A DNA stretch of 64,000 bases from an uncultured bacterium (lineage in GTDB: Bacteria; Hydrogenedentota; Hydrogenedentia; Hydrogenedentales; CAILVY01), in the NCBI GenBank assembly GCA_937951485.1, contig CALEDJ010000034.1, positions 1-64,000 of the forward strand, written 5' to 3'. A model generated the notes under the pieces. That model was not told the origin of the DNA and did not search any database. It saw nothing but the letters and a program-made list of their open reading frames with translations. Positions 51,527-60,721 of this stretch are shown one piece after another; position 1 is the first letter of the stretch; every line of letters begins with the position of its first letter. A program made the translations under genes and the position numbers.

Positions 51527-53134
51527 TCACGACAGCATCTCCAGAACGCGCAGAACCATTTTCAGCGCATCGTTTTCAAGACCGGTGACAAGGAGTTCCA
51601 TTTGTGTAGGATAAACGGCGGCAGCCAACCGATAGCCTGTCATCCAGCAACATGCCACGCAGATCAGGCCGCCGGCCATGAGGCCATAGGTGCGCCGCAT
51701 CAGGGAAATATAGGCCATGAGACGACGCCGGCGAACCACTGAACGGATACTGTCCGGGTCTTCCGGAGCAACCGCCTCGCAGATGCGCCGGGCGCTGGGC
51801 AGGGCAAAAGCGGGATAAATCAGAACCAGTACAACGGCGGTCAGTAACACTGCGTGCCACAGCAGGTCAATACTCTGCAACAAGGAAGGAGCGGCGTTTT
51901 CGGCGCGTTGCATCAGCGAGACTATCAGCAACAGCACGAGAAAGACAGCCTGAATCCCGACGAGGGGATAGAGCGCCCATGAGGGATGGGGAACCGCCCA
52001 GAACCGTTTTCCCGCATCGGTCAGGCGGGCGAGAAGCGCGACAAGAAGATAGACCAGCGTCAGTACGCCGAGGGTTTGCGCCAGCAGGCGCAACGGCATG
52101 GCAACGATGGCGCGGTGCTCGGCCATCCTGGTGTTGCGCAGGTTTTCGAAGGATTTCAGTTCGTTCAAGGCATGGTCCAGTTTGATGCCGCGTTCGATAA
52201 GAAAGGCATCGGGCGCGCCCCGACCCATTTCGGCGATGCGCTGCCGCAAAGCGATGGCGTCAAGTTGTATCTGCGCGCCCGCTATGGCTTGGGGGACGCC
52301 GAGATTGGCGGGATCGGATGCGGCTGTTCCGACAAAGCGTTCTCCCATTACCTGAATTTTCTCAAGCCAGGAATCCCAATCGCCGATCTGGCCCGCCTCA
52401 ATCTGGCGGCGCGCCTGCGCGATGACCTGACTGCGCAGCCGGTATATCGGGGCGCAGCAGAGATCAACAATTTCCCGGCGCTGTTGCGCGTAACGGGCGC
52501 CCCGGCGCGGCAGGCTCGGATGCCACAGCGGCTGGGGGAAAATGACCGGGTCGCCCGTGCTGTTGGTGCGCGCAATCAAGGCTATCACCTCGGTCAAGTC
52601 ATCTTCCGGCGTGCCGGCGGCCAACGCCGCCGCCTCCAAGTAGCGCGGCAGGGCATTCTTCGGGGGTTGCACGCCCGCTTCCCGGAAACGCTCGCGCGCT
52701 TCCCGGTACTGCCCGTTGAGAAACAAATGGCACCCATAGTTGATAATGAGAAACGGGTTGTTCGGGTTCAGCCGGTAGGCCTCCTCATAACGCGGCAGGA
52801 TCAAATCGGCTTCTTCCACCGCGGCAAGCGCCTCCACATAGCGCGCGGCAGGGGTTTCATTGCGCTCGTGGTCGCGCTTCACAACGTTGCGCAGAATGGC
52901 GCGCGCAGAATCCGGGGGAAGCGTCAAGGCCATGCGATATTGGCTTTCCGTGCGATCGAAACGCAGATGATTTTCGGAAAACCAGAGGGAAAAGGTGAAA
53001 AACACGAAGGCCGTCACCAGAAAGCGGAAACCGCGCCGGCTCCTGCGCGCGCCGGCATGGTCACCGGCAAGTCCGTATTCCGCCAGACGCAGCGCCTGTT
53101 CCTCGCCGAGGAGGCCTTGGGCCTTTTCGTTCAA
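51527..53134 (-). CDS. Membrane protein with TPR-like region, unknown
   Basis: A 535-residue protein. One span lies at ~37-52. A large TPR-like region follows (ILPRYEEAYRLNPNNPFLII, YREARERFREAGVQPPKNAL). Then come four or more membrane spans in the C-terminal part (LLAQTLGVLTLVYLLVALLA, LVGIQAVFLVLLLIVSLM, LLTAVVLVLIYPAFAL, and one near residue 495). Not recognised as a known family. Its start overlaps the end of pgi by four bases, so it is translationally coupled to pgi. Confidence 0.75.
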   Translation of the reverse strand: MNEKAQGLLGEEQALRLAEYGLAGDHAGARRSRRGFRFLVTAFVFFTFSLWFSENHLRFDRTESQYRMALTLPPDSARAILRNVVKRDHERNETPAARYVEALAAVEEADLILPRYEEAYRLNPNNPFLIINYGCHLFLNGQYREARERFREAGVQPPKNALPRYLEAAALAAGTPEDDLTEVIALIARTNSTGDPVIFPQPLWHPSLPRRGARYAQQRREIVDLCCAPIYRLRSQVIAQARRQIEAGQIGDWDSWLEKIQVMGERFVGTAASDPANLGVPQAIAGAQIQLDAIALRQRIAEMGRGAPDAFLIERGIKLDHALNELKSFENLRNTRMAEHRAIVAMPLRLLAQTLGVLTLVYLLVALLARLTDAGKRFWAVPHPSWALYPLVGIQAVFLVLLLIVSLMQRAENAAPSLLQSIDLLWHAVLLTAVVLVLIYPAFALPSARRICEAVAPEDPDSIRSVVRRRRLMAYISLMRRTYGLMAGGLICVACCWMTGYRLAAAVYPTQMELLVTGLENDALKMVLRVLEMLS

Positions 53135-54498
53135 CCTTCACCTCCCATCAACCGGCGCGCAATGCGTTTGCCTTCTTCCACACCGGGCTGGTCGAACGCA
53201 TTCACCCGATAGAGCCGGCCCGCCATTGCCGTTTCGACTTCAAGCATGTACAGCAACTGCGCCACGGTGTGCGCGTTGACGCGCGGCAGGGTGATGCGCA
53301 TGACCGGCCGGGCGCTCATTTTCAGGGCATCCATGGTGCCGCGCAGTTCCGCGGCCAGCAGTTTGTTCAACGACTTGTTGCGAAGGTAGTTCAAGCCTTC
53401 CACCTGTTGCAACGCGTCAGGGATTCTCACGGTTTTGTCAAAACGTCCGACCTCCAACATGGTGAAGACCTTGTTGTTGGGGCCTTCCCGGTACAGTTGC
53501 ACCTGCGAATGCTGGTCGGTGACCCCCAACGCCTTGATCGGCGTCTGGCCGGCATAGACTTCCTCGCCCTCGTAATTGAGACGTTTGCCCAGGCTCTCCG
53601 CCCAGAGTTGGCGGAACCAGTCCGCCACGTCGCGCAGGCTGTCCGCATAGGGCATCATGACGGTCATGGTCTTGCCCTTCCGGGTGTCCAGAAGATACTG
53701 CACGGCGGCGCGCAAGTACGCAGGATTATCCGCCAGCGACGGTTGCGAACAACGGGCGTCCATCGCGGCGCAGCCCGCGGCCATGGCGTCGAGGTCCATG
53801 CCGAGGATTGCGGCTGGAAACATGCCGACGGGCGAAAAGACCGAAAAGCGCCCCCCCACATTCAAGGGGATGGCAAAACTGGTCAGGCCGTAGGCGTCTG
53901 CCACGGGATGCAACAGACTCCTGGGCGCGCCTTCCGCCCTGGGGCTGGTGGTCACCACGAGGTGATCTTTCAGGGCGTCTTTCCCCAGTTTCTTCTCCAG
54001 CATCTCCACCACAATCATCAACTGGGCCATCGTCTCGGCGGTTTCACCGGATTTCGAAATGGCATTGAACAGGGTCTTCTGCGGCGGACACAGCCGCAGC
54101 ATCGCACGAAAGGTCATGGGATCGATGTTGTCCATGACAAACAGGCGCGGGCGGCGCTTCCGTCCTGCCCCGCTGAGCAGGTTGTAATACGGGGGATTCA
54201 AAGCGGTATGCAACGCCGTAATCCCGAGCGCCGAGCCGCCGATCCCCAGAATCACCAGATTTTCGCAACCGTTCGGGGAAAAACGCGCCGCCTCTTCCTT
54301 GACCGCCTGCCACATCGCGGCATCTCTATACAGATCGAAGAAACCGTATTGGCGTTCCGCCCGCTGCTGTTGCAGCACGGCGTGCGCCTCCAACACGCGG
54401 CCCTCAATCTCCCCCAACTCTTCCGGCGTCACGCCGTGGTCCCGGCCCACGGCGGATGCCTTGGCGCGACTGATATCCACAAGAATGTTTTGTTCCAT
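53131..54498 (-). CDS. pgi: Glucose-6-phosphate isomerase
   Basis: A 455-residue enzyme. Motifs are VILGIGGSALGITALHTAL, the sugar-phosphate loop NAISKSGETAETMAQL, TDQHSQVQLYREGPNNKVFT with the base Glu/His region, and NAFDQPGVEEGKRIARRLM, the C-terminal signature with the Lys. It interconverts glucose 6-phosphate and fructose 6-phosphate in glycolysis. ATG at 54498 is chosen over a TTG at 54504 because AGGA sits 7 bases upstream. Confidence 0.97.
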   Translation of the reverse strand: MEQNILVDISRAKASAVGRDHGVTPEELGEIEGRVLEAHAVLQQQRAERQYGFFDLYRDAAMWQAVKEEAARFSPNGCENLVILGIGGSALGITALHTALNPPYYNLLSGAGRKRRPRLFVMDNIDPMTFRAMLRLCPPQKTLFNAISKSGETAETMAQLMIVVEMLEKKLGKDALKDHLVVTTSPRAEGAPRSLLHPVADAYGLTSFAIPLNVGGRFSVFSPVGMFPAAILGMDLDAMAAGCAAMDARCSQPSLADNPAYLRAAVQYLLDTRKGKTMTVMMPYADSLRDVADWFRQLWAESLGKRLNYEGEEVYAGQTPIKALGVTDQHSQVQLYREGPNNKVFTMLEVGRFDKTVRIPDALQQVEGLNYLRNKSLNKLLAAELRGTMDALKMSARPVMRITLPRVNAHTVAQLLYMLEVETAMAGRLYRVNAFDQPGVEEGKRIARRLMGGEG

Positions 54499-54557
54499 GG
54501 CCAATTCCTGTTTTCAGTAACATTTCAGCCGATTGAAGCAATCACCATGCATAATCC

Positions 54558-54830
54558 CGTCATTGCGAGTCCCCCACCGCCTTCGGCGGCGATTCATGGA
54601 AGAAAGGAAACGCACTTTCGTGGCAATACAACAATTTGAATCCATCCGCCAACCCCGAATCCTCGTCATTGCGAGCGAAGCGAAGAAAACTGCTGCTGTG
54701 ACGACTTTCGCTGCGCAAATACGCCGCAATAGGAACATACAAGCAATCTCGGACATTATATGAGGCCACCATTATTTCAGATTTCTTCGATCAGCGGCGC
54801 ACTGCGCCGCACCGCCCGCGATGACGAAAA
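54558..54830. repeat. Dispersed CGTCATTGCGAG-type intergenic repeats
   Basis: CGTCATTGCGAG occurs at 54558-54569 and again at 54664-54675 followed by CGAAGCGAAG. An inverted partner CGCGATGACG lies at 54818-54827. Small hairpins (CCGCCTTCGGCGG, GCGGCGCACTGCGCCGC) lie between. This is the common bacterial intergenic repeat that translates as 'RNDE/SLRSQ'-type false proteins. The gap 54499-54885 has no supported gene. Confidence 0.75.
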
Positions 54831-54885
54831 GAAAGTTCTATGTGTGCTGATTCCAAAGGTTAGGCCAGTCGGCCAAAAATGTTGC

Positions 54886-57432
54886 CTATTTGTCGAAAAA
54901 GTCCTTGAGCGCGGCCAACACTTCGGCGCGCGGCCCCCGGACGAGGCGCAAGTCCGGAAGTGAATCCAGAAATGCTCGGCCATAGTACTTCGTGATGATG
55001 CGCCGGTCCAGCACCAGAATCGCCCCTCGATCGCTGCGGCGGCGGATGAGGCGGCCAAAACCCTGCCGGAACTTGATCACCGCCTGCGGCACGGAATATT
55101 CCATAAAAGGATTGCCGCCGTCCGCCGCAATGGCCTCGGCGCGCGCTTCCTGAATGGGTTCGGTCGGCACACGGAACGGCAGTTTCGGGAGTATAACACA
55201 CTGCAACGCTTCCCCGGCAACGTCCACGCCCTCCCAGAAACTGTCCGTGGCGAAGAGCACGCTGGTGACGTCGGCGCGGAAACGGTCGAGCAATTGGGTG
55301 CGGGTCGCTTCGCCCTGGCGCAGGGGCGTGATGCCCGCCGCGCGCAGGTCATTCTCCAGGCGGCGATACGCGAAATCCACGGCGAAAAAGGAGGTAAACA
55401 GGACAAAGGCGTGCCCGCCGGTGATGCGCAGGGCTTCGTGGATGCACGCTGTGCTCTCCTCCAGAAAGGCCTTGTCGTCAGGGGCGGGCAGGTCCGTCAC
55501 CACGCCCAGAATAGCCTGTTTCTGAAAATTGAACGGCGAATCCAGGGTAGCGGCAATAATGCGCCCGGGGTCCGCCTCGCCAAGTCCAATCCGGTCAAAC
55601 AGATAGTCGAATCTTCGCTGCACCGCCAGGGTGGCAGAGGTGATCGCCACCGTGCTGATCTTGTTATACACCCACTCGGCCAGCGGCTTGCCTACATGCA
55701 GCGGGCAACGCACCAGTCGGACTATCTGGTCGTTTCTGGCGTCAATCTCGATCCACCTGACGGTGTTTTCCTGGATGGTTTCGCTCGTGGCTTCTGCAAG
55801 AACATTCGCGACGCCGTCCATGCGGTTCGCATAGGCGTTCAGTTGCAGAACCTCCGCCGTCAGCGGGGATTCCCCCTGACCCTCCATCGGCGCAATCGCG
55901 TTAATTCGTCTGATCAGCGCGCCGCAATGGTCCGTCAATGCGCGGATGTGATTCACCGCCGGCGTCACCAGTTCCCGGTGGATCTCGCGCAGTTCCGGGT
56001 CCGCGAGCACCGTTTCGGTCAGCCGCCACTGGATGTCGCGTCCGATCTGGCCGCATTTGGCCGCAGTCAGTTCGCGCAATGCGCCGAAAGCCGATGTCAG
56101 CGCCTCGCGACACACGGCGACCGCAGGAAGCAGGTGTTCATCTATCAGGGCCAGCATTGCTTCGTAATCCGGAATTGACAGGCGCGGACAATCGTGAAGG
56201 AGTCGGATTTTGATTGTCGGGATAAGGCCGCGTTCCTTGCCGCGTTCCAGCCGGTAGAAGCGCGAGAGGGTGTTCAACGCCCCCAGGCGCGAGGCCTTCA
56301 CTCCGAAGTATTCCGTGGCCGAATCCTCGATGCTGTGTCCTTCATCGAATATCAGCCGCCGGTATGCCGGCAACACCGCCAGCGCCGTGAAATCCCCCGT
56401 CTCCTTCTTGATGGCGACATCGGAAAACAGCATGTGGTGATTGACCACCAGCAGGTCCGCTTTGGCGATTTGACGCCGCGCGCGCGTCACGAAACAGCGC
56501 TTCTGCTCCGGACAACGCGCCATGCCGCAGGTATCCGCTTCGGAGCATATCTGTTCCCAAAGTTCCCGCCGGGGCACGAACGACAGGTCGGAGAGGCTGC
56601 CGTCCTCGGTCTTGTCGGCCCATGCCGCAATCTGTTCGAGTTGCTCCCGGCTCTGCGCGTCTTCAAAGAGCGTCGCTTCCGACAGCGCCCGCTCCAGTTT
56701 GCGGAGGCACAGATAATTGCCCCGGCCCTTGACCAGGCATGCCGTGAACGGCTTGTCGAGGCAGCGTTGCAGCAACGGAATGTCCTTGAAAATGATCTGT
56801 TCCTGAAGGTTGATCGTGCGCGTGGAGATGACCACCCGTTCCTTGTTCTGCACCGACCACACCGCCGCCGGCAGCAGATATGCCAGCGTCTTGCCGACCC
56901 CGGTCGGCGCTTCCACTACCGCGATGCCGTCGCGGTTGAACGCGTGTGAGACCACCTCCAGCATTTCCACCTGTTGCGGCCGGACCTCGAAATGGGGCAA
57001 CGCCCGCGCCATCCGGCTCTTGGGCGAGAGCATCTCAGCCAGCGCGCCCGCATCGAGGAACTGCAACTGCTTCGGCAGAAACGGCTCCACGACGACATAA
57101 ACTCGCTGCACTTCATTGTCAACGATATAGACCCCATGGCCGTGGCTGGAGTAGACCGCCGCGAGGTCCAGGTCCGCCTCACTGGGCGCCAATTCACCGG
57201 ACGGGTGGTTGTGAAGCACCACTTCGCGCACGTCCAGCCCTTCCAGCAGCGCCGGCGTCGCGTGTTCATTCCCCCGCGCACACACCCGCACCGACGCCAC
57301 ACGCCCCGACCCGTCCAGCGTCCCCGCAAAGAACACCTCGCGCCCCCCGGTTTCCTCGATGGCCTCCTGCATCCGGCGCGCCGCCGGCGGCGCGATTCTT
57401 TTTTCAATGGATTCGCCCAAAACCTCAGGCAT
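54886..57432 (-). CDS. dinG: JAB metalloprotease-like domain fused to DinG-type Fe-S helicase
   Basis: An 848-residue protein. Residues 1-~120 are a JAB/MPN+ domain: Glu32 in GREVFFAG and VLHNHPSGELAPSEADLDLA, with His74, His76, Ser84 and Asp87 fitting the JAMM zinc motif, as in RadC-like proteins. The XPD/DinG helicase follows, with Walker A APTGVGKT (~175), the four-Cys Fe-S region (CSEADTCGMARCPEQKRC ~ 300) and Walker B-type FDEGHSIEDSATEYFG. C-terminal helicase motifs include TDSFWEGVDVAGEAL and QGFGRLIRRRSDRGAILVLD. DinG unwinds DNA and R-loops 5'-3'. The exonuclease domain seen in some DinG is replaced here by JAB. Confidence 0.9.
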   Translation of the reverse strand: MPEVLGESIEKRIAPPAARRMQEAIEETGGREVFFAGTLDGSGRVASVRVCARGNEHATPALLEGLDVREVVLHNHPSGELAPSEADLDLAAVYSSHGHGVYIVDNEVQRVYVVVEPFLPKQLQFLDAGALAEMLSPKSRMARALPHFEVRPQQVEMLEVVSHAFNRDGIAVVEAPTGVGKTLAYLLPAAVWSVQNKERVVISTRTINLQEQIIFKDIPLLQRCLDKPFTACLVKGRGNYLCLRKLERALSEATLFEDAQSREQLEQIAAWADKTEDGSLSDLSFVPRRELWEQICSEADTCGMARCPEQKRCFVTRARRQIAKADLLVVNHHMLFSDVAIKKETGDFTALAVLPAYRRLIFDEGHSIEDSATEYFGVKASRLGALNTLSRFYRLERGKERGLIPTIKIRLLHDCPRLSIPDYEAMLALIDEHLLPAVAVCREALTSAFGALRELTAAKCGQIGRDIQWRLTETVLADPELREIHRELVTPAVNHIRALTDHCGALIRRINAIAPMEGQGESPLTAEVLQLNAYANRMDGVANVLAEATSETIQENTVRWIEIDARNDQIVRLVRCPLHVGKPLAEWVYNKISTVAITSATLAVQRRFDYLFDRIGLGEADPGRIIAATLDSPFNFQKQAILGVVTDLPAPDDKAFLEESTACIHEALRITGGHAFVLFTSFFAVDFAYRRLENDLRAAGITPLRQGEATRTQLLDRFRADVTSVLFATDSFWEGVDVAGEALQCVILPKLPFRVPTEPIQEARAEAIAADGGNPFMEYSVPQAVIKFRQGFGRLIRRRSDRGAILVLDRRIITKYYGRAFLDSLPDLRLVRGPRAEVLAALKDFFDK

Positions 57433-57600
57433 CGGATTTCCTCAACGCGGCCCGTCCGCCTGCCTGATGCGCAAACATCGGTGCGGCCGGGCACCCTGTT
57501 CCGTGGAAAACGCACCGGCGAATGCGGCTCGTGCCGCGCATTATAGCCCAAGTGCATCGGACCAGCGTAACCCGTCCGCGGCTTTGAGGGACCTTCCTGT

Positions 57601-57640
57601 CATGGGGACCCAATACGATTCATGGGGACCCGATACGATG
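57601..57640. repeat. 20-base tandem repeat
   Basis: CATGGGGACC(C)(A/C)ATACGAT at 57601-57620 is repeated with small changes at 57621-57640. It lies in the gap 57433-57728, which has no supported gene. Confidence 0.8.
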
Positions 57641-57728
57641 TAACGCTTTGATTGGCCCTAAAGAGCACTCAGCGATGCTTCTCCCATCGTCGGGCGTTTC
57701 TGACCGCGATCTTGGGCAGCGCCGGCCC

Positions 57729-58850
57729 CTAATTAATGTATTCCCGCTGCACACGGGGACCGATGCCGGTCAGAATGTCGTAGGGAATGGTGTTTGCGCG
57801 CCGCGCCAGTTCCTCGACGGTGATACACTCCGATCCGTCCGAACCAATGAGCGTGGCGACGTCGCCAGGCTCCACAGGGGGCGCTTGTGTGACATCCGCG
57901 ACGATCACGTCCATACAGACACTGCCGCGCACCGGGCGCCTCACGCCTTTGATCAGCACATCTGCACGGTTGGAAAGCGCATGTTTATAGCCGTCGGCGT
58001 AGCCGACAGGGAGGATGGCCACCCTGGTCGGGGCCTGGGTGGTGTACGTGCGCCCATAGCCGACGCTGGCCCCCGGGGGCAGGTCGCGCACCTGGGTGAC
58101 GCGTGTTTCCCAGCGCAAGACGCGCCGCAGGGGACTGGCTTCCGGCGGCGTTTTCCCCGGCCATACGCCATAGGTGATGAGTCCCGGCCTGACCGTGTCA
58201 AAGATGCTGTCGTGATAGTTGAGGATGGCGGCGCTGTTGGCGGCGTGCGCCATCTCGTAGGGGATGCCGAACCTGTCCAGTTGCTTGAGCAGGGACTTGA
58301 AAGCCTTGATTTGGTTATAGGTGTAGGGGTCTTCGGGCTGGTCCGCCACGGGAAAATGCGTGGCGATGCCTTCGATGTCTATATGCGAGATGCGTGTGAG
58401 ATACTGTAAATCCGTCGGGGCTGATCCCAAGGGAAATCCCTGACGCCCCATGCCTGTGTCCACTTTGCAGTGAATCGGCGCCACGCGGTTTGCCCGCTGC
58501 GCCGCTTCGCCAAGCCGTTCGGCAAAGCGCGCCGTTGAGACCATCATGGTGAGACGGTATTCGATAATGGGGGCTATCGCGCCCTCATCGGGCTGCATCA
58601 TCACCAGAATCGGGGTGTCAATGCCGGCCTCGCGCAGCGCGACGCCTTCGTCCACGGTCGCCACGCCCAGCATGCGCACCTGCGCTGCCGCCGCGCGGCG
58701 CGCGATCGGTATCAGGCCGTGACCATAGGCATTGGCCTTCACCACTGCGATGATGTTCGCCGCGCCGCCCGTGTACCGGCGCACCACAGCCAGGTTTTCT
58801 GCGTAGGCCGCCAGGTCAACAATCGCTCGCGAAGGAGATGTGGCGTTCAT
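57729..58850 (-). CDS. alr: Alanine racemase
   Basis: A 373-residue PLP enzyme. The PLP Lys38 lies in VVKANAYGHG. The catalytic Tyr is in ASVGYGRTY, and CKVDTGMGRQG and CMDVIVADV are conserved core pieces. It converts L- to D-alanine for peptidoglycan. The start at 58850 overlaps the pgsA stop by four bases (ATGA), which shows coupling and excludes the longer upstream open frame, which runs through pgsA in another frame. Confidence 0.96.
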   Translation of the reverse strand: MNATSPSRAIVDLAAYAENLAVVRRYTGGAANIIAVVKANAYGHGLIPIARRAAAAQVRMLGVATVDEGVALREAGIDTPILVMMQPDEGAIAPIIEYRLTMMVSTARFAERLGEAAQRANRVAPIHCKVDTGMGRQGFPLGSAPTDLQYLTRISHIDIEGIATHFPVADQPEDPYTYNQIKAFKSLLKQLDRFGIPYEMAHAANSAAILNYHDSIFDTVRPGLITYGVWPGKTPPEASPLRRVLRWETRVTQVRDLPPGASVGYGRTYTTQAPTRVAILPVGYADGYKHALSNRADVLIKGVRRPVRGSVCMDVIVADVTQAPPVEPGDVATLIGSDGSECITVEELARRANTIPYDILTGIGPRVQREYIN

Positions 58851-59461
58851 GTCACCCCGTCCAGATGCAGTGCTTTCCAATTCAAGCGGGCAAATTGCAG
58901 GCCGGAATAGACGGTATACAGCGCAACCATCACCATTGTGTAGCGCGATGCCAGGCCGATCACGGTCTGATAAATTCCCGGTCCGCCCGGCAACCACAGC
59001 GCCAGCCCCTGCCATGTCTCCAGCAGTTCGAGCACTATCGCAAAGAAAAGGAAGACCAACACGTAAATCATCTGCACAATGGTCTTGGCCTTGCCGTATT
59101 CGTTGGCCGCGATCACCGTGCCTTCCGCCGCCGCAAGCGACCGCGCGCCCATCACCAGAAACTCCCGGGAAAAGATGGCCACGATCGTCCACCCCGGGAT
59201 GCGCAATTCCGGAATCGTCATCAGCATGATCAACGCCGCCGCCATCAGCACCTTGTCGGCCACCGGATCAAAAAGTTTCCCGAAATTGGTCACCAGATTG
59301 CGCGCCCGCGCAATCTTGCCATCGTAGTAATCCGTCAGCATCGCCGCAATGAAAAGAAAATAGGCCAGCGCGTAAGCGAGCACGTGCTTGTAGGACATGA
59401 TGCCTACAAAGACAACCGCCATGATACAGCGGGCCACTGTCAGTTTATTCGGTAGATTCAT
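58847..59461 (-). CDS. pgsA: CDP-diacylglycerol-glycerol-3-phosphate 3-phosphatidyltransferase
   Basis: A 204-residue membrane enzyme starting at MNLPNKLTVARCIMAVVFV (ATG 59461, GGCGGGG upstream). The CDP-alcohol transferase motif D-x2-DG-x2-AR-x8-G-x3-D-x3-D is intact in LTDYYDGKIARARN...FGKLFDPVADKVL (residues ~50-80). Several membrane spans. It makes phosphatidylglycerol phosphate. An earlier in-frame codon at 59563 was rejected because that stretch lies over the Fur-region promoter. Confidence 0.93.
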   Translation of the reverse strand: MNLPNKLTVARCIMAVVFVGIMSYKHVLAYALAYFLFIAAMLTDYYDGKIARARNLVTNFGKLFDPVADKVLMAAALIMLMTIPELRIPGWTIVAIFSREFLVMGARSLAAAEGTVIAANEYGKAKTIVQMIYVLVFLFFAIVLELLETWQGLALWLPGGPGIYQTVIGLASRYTMVMVALYTVYSGLQFARLNWKALHLDGVT

Positions 59462-59546
59462 CGCCCCGCCATTGTAACAAAAGACGCCGAAGAACAAAAA
59501 AGAAAGCTTTTTCCCGGCAATTCCAATCGCCGGGAAAGGGATGGAC

Positions 59547-59587
59547 TTGACTTTTGCCGTCAATTTATGATAATGATAACTGATCCT
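59547..59587 (+). promoter_or_regulatory. Promoter with Fur/PerR-type box for the regulator-ferritin genes
   Basis: TTGACT (59547-59552), 16-base spacer, GATAAT (59569-59574, 5 of 6). GATAATGATAACTGATCCT (59569-59587) shares the first 11 bases of the classic GATAATGATAATCATTATC iron box and covers the -10, so autoregulation is likely. Confidence 0.65.
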
Positions 59588-59601
59588 GATAGGAAAGCGC
59601 C

Positions 59602-60039
59602 ATGCAACGCATGACCCAACAACGCCGCGTCATCCTGGAGACCTTGAGAATTCTCAGGACGCATCCGACGGCCGATGAAGTATATGCCGTGGTGCGGCGG
59701 CGTCTGCCGAGGATCAGCCTGGGCACCGTATATCGTAACCTGGACGAGTTGACGCGCTGCGGGTTGATCCGTAAATTGGATATGGGGGGCGCTCCCGCGC
59801 GGTTTGACGGTGATACGGCGGCACACTGCCATATCCGGTGTCTGCGCTGCGTCCGCCTGGATGATGTGTCTGTAAAATCGGCGAAAGTCCATCTTCAAGC
59901 CGTTTCCCATGCAACCGGGTATCAGGTGTTTGGGTATCGTTTGGAATTTGAGGGCCTGTGCCCTGAATGTCGGACAAAAGAAGCCAGCAACGGCACGCCT
60001 GGCGGAAAACATGGAAAATCCGGTCAGACGAAGCCATAA
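59602..60039 (+). CDS. Fur-family regulator (Fur or PerR)
   Basis: A 145-residue Fur-family protein. Winged-helix part: RRVILETLRILRTHPTADEVY and ISLGTVYRNLDEL. Metal part: GDTAAHCHIRCLRCVRLDDV, where two Cys form one zinc pair and C-terminal CPECR supplies the other. The His-rich loop is short. Fur and PerR cannot be separated safely. Ferritin and peroxiredoxin downstream would fit either iron or peroxide control. Ferritin follows after 15 bases. Confidence 0.92.
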   Translation: MQRMTQQRRVILETLRILRTHPTADEVYAVVRRRLPRISLGTVYRNLDELTRCGLIRKLDMGGAPARFDGDTAAHCHIRCLRCVRLDDVSVKSAKVHLQAVSHATGYQVFGYRLEFEGLCPECRTKEASNGTPGGKHGKSGQTKP

Positions 60040-60054
60040 AGGAGGGAAAAACGT

Positions 60055-60591
60055 ATGATGAAGAAGAAACTGCAGGAAGCGTTCAGCAACCAGATCAATG
60101 AGGAACTCTATTCGGCCTATCTGTACGCGGCGATGCGCGCGTACTTCGAGGGCCTGAATCTGCAGGGCTTTGCAAACTGGATGCGGATTCAGGTCGAAGA
60201 GGAACTCTTCCATGCGCGCAAATTCGTGAACTTCCTGTTTGAGCGCAGTGCGGAGGTGACATTCAAAGCGATCAAGGCGCCGGAAATGCAATGGGATTCT
60301 CCGCTGGCGGCCTTCGAGGCGGCGCATAAGCATGAGTGCCATATCTCCGAGTGCATCAACAAACTCTCCACGCTGGCCGTGAACGAAGACGACCATGCGT
60401 CGCGGATCTTTCTGGAATGGTTCGTGACGGAGCAGGTGGAAGAAGAGGCAAACGCGGACGCAATGGTCCAGAATCTGCGCCTCGTAAAAGATGCGCCGGG
60501 CGGCCTCTTCCTCTTGGACCGCGAAGCGGGCCAGCGCGTGATCAGCCCCACTATTGTGGCGGACATCACGGGCGCTGCGGCCGCGGGCTGA
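60055..60591 (+). CDS. Ferritin (non-heme iron storage)
   Basis: A 178-residue ferritin. Ferroxidase ligands are seen in NQINEELYSAYLY, VEEELFHARKF (E-x2-H) and FVTEQVEEEANADA. It has the length and helix order of bacterial FtnA. It oxidises Fe(II) and stores it as a mineral. AAAGGAGGG lies 8 bases before the first of two adjacent ATGs. It probably forms one transcript with the Fur-family gene. Confidence 0.95.
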   Translation: MMKKKLQEAFSNQINEELYSAYLYAAMRAYFEGLNLQGFANWMRIQVEEELFHARKFVNFLFERSAEVTFKAIKAPEMQWDSPLAAFEAAHKHECHISECINKLSTLAVNEDDHASRIFLEWFVTEQVEEEANADAMVQNLRLVKDAPGGLFLLDREAGQRVISPTIVADITGAAAAG

Positions 60592-60721
60592 TCCCCAGGA
60601 ATACGCACCCGTTGCAATGCGTTTCATTGCACGGCAAGGACTGCATTCACAGGTTCGGCGCAGGGTGGGAGCGCCGGCCCCGGTAAAAAAACGCCCACAC
60701 AACCAAAAAGGAGAAACAGTC

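Noticed and set aside
58850-59192. N-terminal extension of alr
   Set aside because: It lies over pgsA in another frame. The ATGA overlap and family length fix the start at 58850.
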